The position numbers and the translations under genes were made by a program. Below are positions 50,401 through 61,300 of a stretch of DNA of 64,000 nucleotides, one piece after another; the stretch's first letter is position 1, and each line of letters starts with the position of its first letter. The notes under the pieces were generated by a model, which was given only the letters and a program-made list of their open reading frames with translations, made no database searches and was not told the DNA's origin. Origin of the DNA: Hoplostethus atlanticus (taxonomy: Eukaryota; Chordata; Actinopteri; Trachichthyiformes; Trachichthyidae); contig JAXDDX010000002.1 of the NCBI GenBank assembly GCA_034670405.1, forward strand, positions 4,869,501 to 4,933,500. Direction: 5' to 3'.

Positions 50401-52940
50401 GCCAGGTAAAATACACATTCATATTCTCACACGCTTTGCCTAAGATGCCGCGTAGGTTAGGCTTATATTCCTTCGACTGATGCATTGTAGCAGAATGTCA
50501 CAATATATCATGAAAGAGCTTAGTAGTTGCTACCCCCCTTTTTGCATAATCCAAACCGCAGTCCAATTTATGAATGGGTAACTTTAGAAAGTGATGAGTG
50601 GACAGAATACTACAGGCAGACCCGCGCCCGGAGAATCCCAGAATACTATAGGCCTTCTGCCTGGAGACACACAGTAAACACACAGCCTCTCTCTTGGCAG
50701 CAGTTATTATGTGGCTTGGATGGTAAGATTGATGCTTTCCATGATTGAGGAAGCCTGGGGATTTGGTGGGAGCTGAGTAGCACTGTGTGGTGGAGAGAGA
50801 GAAAGCCAAACTAAACCCGTAGCTGGCCTCCCAGTGTCTTGGCCATACAGTGAATGGCAGAAGACTATTCAGGGGGTCATAAATCAGTCCACCCGAAAGA
50901 CTTGGTTGTTCAGCCTCCCAAGCCACTTACGGGAGATAGTTCCTAGCTATAATCCTTGGCTCAAATGTGGCGTGACAGAAGTTAGATCTGCTACAGTCTC
51001 CTCTTGCACAGCTCTTGCTGCTGATGCTTGCGCTGTAGTTGTAGTGCTGAGGTCGGTGCTACTGTTAATGCTAAAGTTTTCACTACAGACAGTACTTATA
51101 CCACTGACAATCTGAAAGTCAGGTTTTCCTGTTTGTATTTTCTGTCTTTCCCCCAGACACCCAGGGCTTAGGTGGCTGAAGTCAGCATTGTTGCTAATGA
51201 TGGAATCAGAGGAGTCATTGGATGGACAAACACCATGTAAGAGAAGCCCCCCTCCATCCGCCCTGCTTTGTATTCCCTCTCTCATTCAAAGATAGCATCA
51301 CCAATTCCCCATCTTGATGTGAAAATGATCCAGTGTTTTAGGGATGTCTTGTTCGAAAATGTGTTCTCATTTCTAGGTTTGAGGTGAACGAGACGATGGG
51401 GGTGCTTACCCTCGTGGCCTACAGGAACAAGGGGACGTATGGAAACGTCTCTCTTTTCTTCTACGCTCAGAACCTGGAGGCTCAGCAAGGACTGGACTAC
51501 AACGTTAGCCAAACGGTCAGCCACACAGATGCAGACACACACACACACACACACACACTTATCTAACATAATATCAAATTTCTAACTCAAAACCCACCTT
51601 TCTATCCAGATGCTCCATTTTGTCCACGGTGAAAGGCATAAGTTTGTGGAAGTGCAGATCATTGACGACGTCATTCCAGAGGGAGCGGAGAGATTCCAGT
51701 TGATCCTGTCCAAGCCCTCCCCCGGGCTGGAGCTGGGCACCGATACCACAGGTAGGAAGTAGAGTAGAATACGTAGAGTAGAATAGAATAGAATAGAAAC
51801 TGGCTTCAATGCGGTATACTTACATACAGATGGAAAACATGTTTTATTGTTTATTGTACTATTTTGTTTGTACTATTGTTTATTTGCTGCTTTCTTAGGA
51901 GTTGTTATATATCAGCACTATATATTGTTGATGTTCAAAAAAATGTTTTGTTGAGTTCATAAGAACAGATATCAGATTTACTCTCTTTACCTCCTACCTC
52001 TCTTTTTCCTTAACATTATTTTCCTAAACCACTATCTATCTAATGTTTTATTTCCATAGCAACCGTGAGCATCCTGGCCAGCGACGACGGCCACGGTGTC
52101 ATTTCCTTCAATAGCAGCGAACATTTCCTGCTGAAGGAGCCCACGTCTGTTTCGGGGCTGAGCGAGAGCGTGGCCACCCTGTACGTGGTCCGGAGCCCCG
52201 AGGAGGGAACATTTGGCACCGTGACCGTCCAGTTCACCATCACCGATGCCAACGGCAGCCTGGCAGAGGGTGACCTGAGGCCATCACAAGGCTTTGTGGT
52301 GCTGGAGGATGGGGTCAGGTTCAAGGTGAAGGAAAGGGAAAAGGCATACACGAGTTTAACAATTGCTAAACAATGGTTTCTCAATTGTGACTCAGCATGG
52401 AAAAACAGGTTCATTATGATAGATCATTTTTGCTTTTCATAGATCATTCATCTTAGCATTCAGAGCTTTATAAGGGTCAGAAAGCATTGCCTGAGCCTGA
52501 TCTGTGTCGTTCCAGACGCTGGAGATCTGGGCAATACTGGATGCTGAGCCTGAAGTGAACGAAACCTTCACAGTGACCCTGTCCAGTCCAACAGGAGGTG
52601 CGCGGCTGGGTGACCAACTCTATACACTCGTCACAGTCCTGGAGAACCTGGCTCCTTCTGGCCTGTTCCGCATTGGACCCACTCTCAACAGGTCTGAGTC
52701 CAATCACACCGACAACGGCCTGACCAAGAAACTCCCTACCAGCTCTGGGATGTTGTAAACACACAGTATAGTTTTCATCACTGTCTCTGTGTGTTTTCTG
52801 TGCAGAACTGACACAGAAGTGGTGGCTGGTGAAGGTGGCAAGACAGTATTCCTGACTGTGTCTCGCAGTAACGGTCTGGAGTCAGCGGTTAGTGTGGAAT
52901 GGGAGACACAGTCCAATACAGCTATTGCCTCTGGTGAGAC

Positions 52941-52990
<50 letters not shown>

Positions 52991-54776
52991 GTTCCTTCCT
53001 TCCTTCCAATGGGCAATACCATTATGATTCATTATTTTTTCCTTGTTTCTTCTAGAGGGTAATCTCTCAGTGTTGGGCGTGTACCAGACCTTCGAGGACC
53101 ACCCCACCTCTGCTTGGTGCTCCCTCCCAGAGGCGCCGTCCTCCCTGGCTCTGAGGCTGGACAGGAGGCCCCCTGGCGGATCCGGCCACAGCCTGGCCAC
53201 TCTCTACCGGTGGCAGGGGGTTTTTGTGCCCATAGAGGTAGAGTAGCCACAGTATTATAACTACTACTAAATTATTAGTGTATGTCAATCTTAGAGAATA
53301 TCATACAATACAATCTCTTTCTCTCCCTCTCTTTGGTCATTCCAGTCTGTTAGGATCCAGGACCCAAGCTCATGTGTTGGGTTTGCAGTGAATGGCTCTA
53401 CCTACATAGCCATCACACATAGTGGTCCTCCATTCTCCCCTGCTGCCAACCTCAGCATCTTCAAACTGCAGAGGGACCTCAATATCACACTGGTAAATAT
53501 AATCCTAAGTATGATCCTGATTATTTTACCAATTGGTTGCTCTTACCACAGTATGTACCACTCTTCGTATGATTTGATGCAATTTGAATTCTTTAGGAAC
53601 AAACCTTAGGTGTTGAAGCTCTGGATGTGAAACACTTCTCCCTCGATAGCAGACATTATCTGATCGCATCAAGCCAGGTGAGATTGACCAGTGTGTGCAA
53701 CATTTTGACTCAATGACATAGTCCCGCCTGTTATGACCAAATATAATATAAACAATAGTAATAATATGTACTGGAATCATTTCAGTCCTTACATCACTGG
53801 ATCCAAATCTTATTGTATTTGTTTGCTTCGTGCAGGTTTTCATCAGGACTGGAGACTTCTTCACCCTCCTGCAGACGCTGGACTTCCAAGAGGACATCCT
53901 TAGTGTGTTTCCATTCACTCGTGGGGCTATCCCCTACCTAGCGGCCTGCATAGACAGACAGACTGACAGCTGCTTCCTGCTTCAGTGGACCAATGGAAGA
54001 TTTCAGAATCCACAGCCCCTCCCGCTAACAGGCAGAGCCAGTCAGGTGGAGGCAATCCACACAAGAGCAGAGGACACTCTCCTTTTGGTTGTTATTGAAG
54101 GTGACCTCTCGCTTGCTTTGACCTCACATAACCTTTATGAATGTTGCTGTCTTTATTTGGTGCGTTTTAAATGCTCACTCTAAATCTATGCCTCCATTAT
54201 ACTTGCTTCAGTTGGATCTGTAGATATTTGTAAACTGAAATTTGTGAGCTTGTTGTTTCATCGGGATGTGTTGTGGAAATGGCATATTTAGAAATGTTAT
54301 TTGTGCACTTAATCTGTGTCAAGAGGATGGCTGTATTTTACAATAACCAGAAGCTATTTTCTGTGTGAGTATTCTCAGTGTACTTTTTAGTGGATTGTGC
54401 AGTGGTGAGACGGCGGTTGGGATAGTATACATAAATCGCTGTTACTTTAGAAGGCATGGAGAGAATCTGGGTCTATTGCAGGCAGAACAGTTTTGTGTTC
54501 TAAGATGACAAAAGTCAATATGGATACTGGATCATATACTTACAGTATGGACTGTATATTTTGATGAGACATAATCTTACTGAGTCTGCAGAAAAGTGGT
54601 GAGTTTTCTCAGTTGAAACCTGTTGTGGGTTTACTGGCAAGGCCTGCATGTGGAGGAGAGTAGATCCACAGAGAGACGCAGAGGTTGTAATTTGTCAGTG
54701 TTGGGTGTGTCAGACAGACCAGTCCCTACTTAACAAAAACATGCCATTCTCTCATGAAAGAACATAAATCTCTATT

Positions 54777-54812
<36 letters not shown>

Positions 54813-57800
54813 TGTTTGTGCATATCTCTCTCTCTCCAGACCCCTCTCCGTCCTGTGAGGTGTTTGTGTGGGGCACAGGACAGTCTTCACCTCAGCATTA
54901 TCAGTCCATTCCTCACCCAGGCCTCACCTCCATTCACCCCTTCACTCCTCCTTCGGGAATCAGTGAGTATATGCAATGTAATAAACTGCATCAACTGTAA
55001 AGAAACTATTTGTGATTGTTATCCAGATGTGTCAATTAGTTGTCCTATTGAAATTGCTTACACTTCAACTGCATATGTGAGTATTTCCATGGATGCCCTC
55101 TTTGTTATCATCACTGGTCACTCACATAACTATGAGAATGTTTCCTCGCTCTCTATCTCTCTTGACCTCCCCCCTCTATTTCTCCTAGCCTATGTCATGC
55201 TTGCTGGCAGTAACAGCTCATCGCTCTACTCCTGGAGGGCCGATGCCAGTCTGTTCTCCATGATCCTGAGGGCCCCTCCAGCCATTAGCTTTCTCTCTCT
55301 GCTGGTCCCCTCCCTCAATACCAACAAGACCCTCTTGGCCTCAACTGAGCAGACTAGCTCGACCGTCTATGAATTCACCTCTGTCTCCAACCAGTCTGAT
55401 TTCATACCCAGGTACGGATTTGCTGTTGCATTTTCTGTTGTTTGTTTTTGTCAGGTACAGACTGGCTTCGCTTATTCATTCATTTACACTCAGCAAAGCA
55501 AATCCCACCTTGAGACAAACGATGCAACAACAAGATGTCTGTGTTCTACTTCATTCCTCACATCCAGTTATGGCGAGTTGCACTTTGCACCGGGTGACAG
55601 CGAGCTGGAGATAACAGTGAACGTCATAGATGATGACATTCCCGAGGAGGAAGAGAACTTCCAGGTCAGCTTGAAGAATCCGAAGGGCGGGGCTGAGATT
55701 GGCTTTGGTGGTCAGGTGACTGTCGTCGTGCCAACCAACGATGACGCCCATGGAGTCATCGGCTTTGCTCAGGTAGCAAGATATATGAGACAACTCGTGC
55801 ATTTATCCATATTAGTAAACATGCTATGGTCATTGTGTTACAGCAGATATATCAGAGTAATCTCAAACGGAGGCATTTCAAAGCGTTACCACATTGATCT
55901 GTACTGTATCAGGTGACTGTCATTATCTCTCTGCAGAACTCTCTGTTTATGGAGGTGGAGGAGTTGGAGCAAGATAACCAAATTGCTCTAAGTGTTGAGA
56001 GGAGAAGAGGCACTTTCGGCAGACTGACTGTTCACTGGGCTGCTAATGGAAGTCTGGAAGACATCTTCCCCACATCAGGAGTGGTGAGTCAACTTTGCCC
56101 TCCTGTCATACTGTCATACTACTACATTCATGACATACATTTACTATTAGCTGATGATTAAAATAAACATTACAACAATTTATAGTTTAGTTTTAGTTTA
56201 GTTTTTTGGAAATTTGATATGCACAGTCTACTACTCTCTAAAACCCTCAATAATCTAGTTTTTCAGTTCACCAAGTGGAATCCTCATTGACTTTTTCTGC
56301 CTTTTGTAGGTGACGTTTTCAGAGGGCCAATCGGTAGCCACCATCTCGATGACTGTGATAGCGGATGGTGTCCCAGAGCTGAGGGAAAGTGTCACTGTGG
56401 CCCTCATGGATGTCACCACCGTGGGGCTGAAGGACCCGGAGCAGGCCGCCGTCATTGATCGGCAGCGGGCTCGGGCTCTCCTCACCATCCTACCAAACGG
56501 TTCACCCTACGGGGTGGTAGGATGGCATCTGGACTCCCAGTTTACACTGACACGGGAACCACAGAGTAAGTATTGTGGTTTAACTGAGTGATTAGTCTCT
56601 CAGGAAAATTGTTTTTTACTGGATGACAATGCAGAGTGGTCTTAAACAATCAGTTTGAGTTACAGTATTACAAACCCAGTGAAAGAAATGAAGCTTTCTC
56701 TGCGCCCGTGAAACAAGCCCTGTGAGTTTAGCGGGTTGCTACCTACTAATCATTGAATTTTTTTGGATGAGGTTTCTTGGAGAGCTATTACGGTAATCAC
56801 ACTTGGAGATTTACTGTAAAGGCGATTTCCAGCGGTTTCCAGGATTTGAAGTAACTCAGGATTTATCTTAATCAGTATCTTGGAGACCGGCCCAGCATGT
56901 CAGGGTAGTCCAATGAAACATGCTCACATGCTGTAAATGAAAATATTCTCTTTGGATGCCAACTTACTTCTGTTTTGGATTTTTATTCATTCAAGATGTT
57001 ATTGATATCCTCCATGCCATCAGAGGTCTTAGCAGTATACGTTTTGATTTTGAATGACCTGGTTAACAAAATAATAATGTTTGATTCAATCTAAAGGTGC
57101 AGATGTTCAGTATTGATTATTGCTTTATTTAACCCTCCATTTTCCTCCAACCACCAGGGGCTCCAATCAACGTGACTCTGTCTATAGTGAGGGAGCAAGG
57201 CTCTTCAGGGGAGGTGGCGGTCCATTACCAGACCAGGCCGGCCCTGTCCCAGCCCCCATCCAACCAGGCCTCAGCAGGACAGGACTACACCGCTAAAGAC
57301 GATACCGTCATCATGATAGATGGCGCTACTGTGGTCCTCGTCACTGTCACCATCCTACCGGTAAGGATGGAGTAGAAAGTGGTAGAGAGGTTCGTATTAA
57401 CTGCCACCTGGATGGCTGTTAATTTGCCTTGGATCCACATGACACATCCAAAAGACACACGTATTAAACATATAGAAAAATATGAAATCAAGAAGACATA
57501 AGACATTAACCAAAAATGATAAAGAATAGAATAGAATAAAATAGGATAGAATGTGTCCAATAAACAACGATCTCCCATCTTCCTTTGAGATGAAGGACGA
57601 TAGATTTTCTTGCACATGTTTCCCAGTCTCAGTTCCAGTCCTGTAATCCTTCAGCTGACACCTCCCACACTCCAGCCCACTCAGACTGGTTGAGCAAACT
57701 GGGGCCTGTTGTTTGCTGCCTACAATGTTAAACCCTTTTACTAACAAACCCTGCAACCAGCAGCACCAGCCTTGGGCCTCAAACTGTCAGGTGTAGGGAG

Positions 57801-58233
57801 AAATCCAGTACTCCCCTGCCCCTGAAAATATGAATTTACCTCCTGGACACTCTTCCTAACTACACTGGATCCTTGCTTTCTGTCTGCCTCTCTCTCTCTC
57901 TCTCTGCTCTCTTTTTCTTTCCCTCCCTCCCTCCTTCCATCCCAGACTCCCAGCTACACTGCAGGGCCCAGTGGTGTCTATTTTAACTTCCCACTAATGG
58001 GACTGGTGATTATGTTGTGTGTTTAGACTAGCTAGAAGTGGGAGTAAGCCTGAAAACATGGGACACACTGAACTGCCAGCCTTTATTACGGTTGTTATGG
58101 CAAGAAGTTGTAGAAAATGTTGTGAAATGTTGTTGCTCTGCCGTCCAACATTATTGCTGGATTGCAAAGTCAGCAGCAGTTCTAACCACCAACCTAAATT
58201 TAGCCACGGAGCTTAGGACTTGGACATGCGTCT

Positions 58234-58306
<73 letters not shown>

Positions 58307-61300
58307 CTGTGAATGCATGTGTATGTTTTTGCATCCATTAATGCATCTGAACATTTTCCCTAAGGATGACGTCCCAGAGCTGGCAGAGAGTTTCTTGGTG
58401 AACATCACCAGCGTGGAGCTCGTTGGAGGGTCTGTTGGAGCAGGCCGGCCCGGTGTGAAGAGGCCTGGTATGGAGGTAGCAGAGGTCACCATCCAGGAGA
58501 ACGATGATCCCAGAGGAATTCTGCAGTTCAATGTGTCTGAGGTGACTTAGTATTACCATGGTCAGCTCTTTCAGGCGATGCAGTAAAAACTCAATCAAGA
58601 GACTGAATAAACTGAAAATAAATGTTATTTCTAAATATCCTGTGCAGGATATCCCTGGAACGGTGCTGGCCTATGAGATGCCACCACCAGACAACATCCT
58701 CCATCTGTCTGTGGTGCGATTGGCTGGTAGAACAGGAAGACTGGTAATATACTGGGAGGCTCAGCCAATTACTGCTAGCCTTGATGATTTCAGCCCCAAC
58801 TCTGGGAATATCACCTTCCAAGATGGACAGGTAAATGGCTAAATTTGTCCTGATTTGAAATGAACAAAGCCAAACATTAGGCTATGTGAACCTTAGCGGT
58901 TAGCGGTCATCTTGGAGACTGTGTGAAAAATTGCATTTCCTCACAATACATTTCAGAAAGACGCCATGATTGACATCACCATCGCAGATGACGTGGAGGT
59001 GGAGACTGAAGAGACCTTCACAGTGACTTTACTGCGTGTGATTGGTGGGGCCCGACTCGGAGAGGTGACCTCCATTACTGTCAGTATTCCACCCAACGAC
59101 TCACCTCTGGGGCAATTTGGATTCCAGGAGCAGGAAGTGAGTTTTTACTAAGAGATTTGTCCCCTACCAACAAACTATTCTACTTTCATACCATTCCTTC
59201 TCCCTTCACATCACAGTGAACCATCGTAAACACAGCATCGTAAACACAGCTTCATCTCACCATACTACAGGGGGAATGATTTAGTGACCTTACTGTTCCA
59301 ACATCAGCAAAATCATTTCATCCACTCCCCTCCCTAGGTGACTGTCAGTGAGCCAGAGTTTGCTGATGACCCTGCTGCTGTGGCGACTCTAGCGGTCCTG
59401 CGTAGCGAGGGAGGAGAGGGGGCTGTGACATTGGTGTGGCAACTGGAGGACCAGGCTAGAGACGACCTCTCACCTCTCAATGGAACCCTAGCCTTCACTG
59501 AGGTACATTATATAGGGACTATTTTGGTGAACACGTATTAATAATATGGAACAAGTTTCACGTAATTCATTCTCATTCAGGTTAGTAGATGGAAAATGGA
59601 TTCATTAAGGTCGAGGCAATTTTGAATTCTTTACTGGTACAGTAAGATGCAGGTTTCTTCATGATGTCTGCTGTGCTTTCCAAACTTCCCAGACTGAATC
59701 GAGGAAGACGTTTGTGATAAGAGCTCTCGCTGACTCCGTGCTGGAGGGGGACGAGAGCTTCACCGTTCGGCTGTTTCCTGGCAAGAGTGGTGCCGTCATC
59801 GACCCCTTAAATGGTCAGCATTTATGAAAACCTTAGTGAGAGACACACAACCAGTCAGTTGATTGAGGAGCTTTTTACCCTTGTCCTTCCTGGATAGATA
59901 AGCATGCAACACAGTTCATCTGTACTAACCACATTAATAAATATATTGATTTCTCTCTCTCCCCTGTTACGTGGTCATCCAGGCAGGGCCACCATCACTA
60001 TCCTGGCAGACATGGCTGCTCTGGGGATTGTTGGGATAGCAGAGTCCTCCAGGGACATCCTCATTGGAGAACCTCAGGGAGATTACAATGGCAGTGCTGC
60101 GGTCAGGTGAGACAGTTATCACTGAAAAAGAAGAGTTTTCAATTTCAGCTGTTTGGGTCGTTACTTTAATTCGTTAAAACATTATGTGAACATCTTTTGT
60201 GTGTGTGTGTGTGTATCAGCCTTGTGCGAGGGCCGGGTGTCTTTGGGGAGATCCAGGTTTACTGGAACATCACTCCGGCTGTGGTTTCTGAGTTTGAGGA
60301 GATCTCTGGGACCGTGACGATGAGGGACCAACAGTCTGCTGCCACCATTATCCTCAAGGTAGGCTGCTTCTGCTAGGACTGGGTGCCAGACAACGCACAT
60401 GATTCAATTCACATTCAACACATGAGAAATAGCAAAAATATTCTGATTATGCTTTTTTTTTTTCCTATGGTATATCATGTTTGATTCTCATGCCATACTT
60501 TAACAATCTAAAAAATCTGATATTTGGTCTGTGTATAATGATAATAATGACTGACGTTTCCCCTTCATAACTATCATTGTTTCAGGCTCTGGATGATGAT
60601 GTCCCAGAGGAGCGGCATGTGTACCAACTGACCCTGACCTCCGCCACCCCAGGGTTGGAGATCAGCCCCTCAGCCCGACATGCAAGGGTTACCATGGCAG
60701 CCAGCGACCACCCCTACGGCGTGTTCTCCTTCACCCAGCACCAGCTCAGAGCGACTGAGGAGGAGGGAATGGTGAGATCATCAAAATGAGACTGAACCAT
60801 GACATGATTTAGAGGAGCTGGAGTTATTTTGTCATGTTATGAAACAAGTAAAAGGTAGCCAGCAAGGAGGGATGAGATTCGGGGGCAATTAGGTCACAAT
60901 TCTCATTAACCCACAGCTGCATGTTTTCATTTCTTTTCCTCAGGTGAATGGGACAGTGCTTCGCTCCTTGGGCAGTCTGGGCAGTGTGTGGGTGACCTAT
61001 CAGACGTCGGGCAGCACAGCGGTTAGTGGAGTGGACTTCGCTCCAGCTTCGGGACGACTGCTCTTCACCCCCGGCCAGACCTCACAACAAGTCACAGTGC
61101 GTATCCATGATGACGATCTTCCAGAGGGGCCTGAGATGTTCTTCCTCAACATCACTGAAGTGGAGCTACTCAATGTCAGGTAGAGTGGATTAATGATAAA
61201 ATAGATGGGGTAGAGAAACAACCTACTGAGACTGGAAGGCGTCTCTATTGCCATATAGATGATCATACATAGCATAGACTTTTCAGACGCTTCTAAATCT

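Noticed and set aside
26273-51236. Programmed ribosomal frameshifting at the adgrv1 frame breaks
   Set aside because: The five sites share no slippery sequence or stop context, and the human gene has none of them. Surplus bases in the consensus explain all five.
54780-55916. Unbroken 378-codon open frame on the plus strand
   Set aside because: It runs from a GT microsatellite through exons 53 and 54 and their introns. Only those exons match ADGRV1; exon 52 is in another frame. It is not a separate gene.
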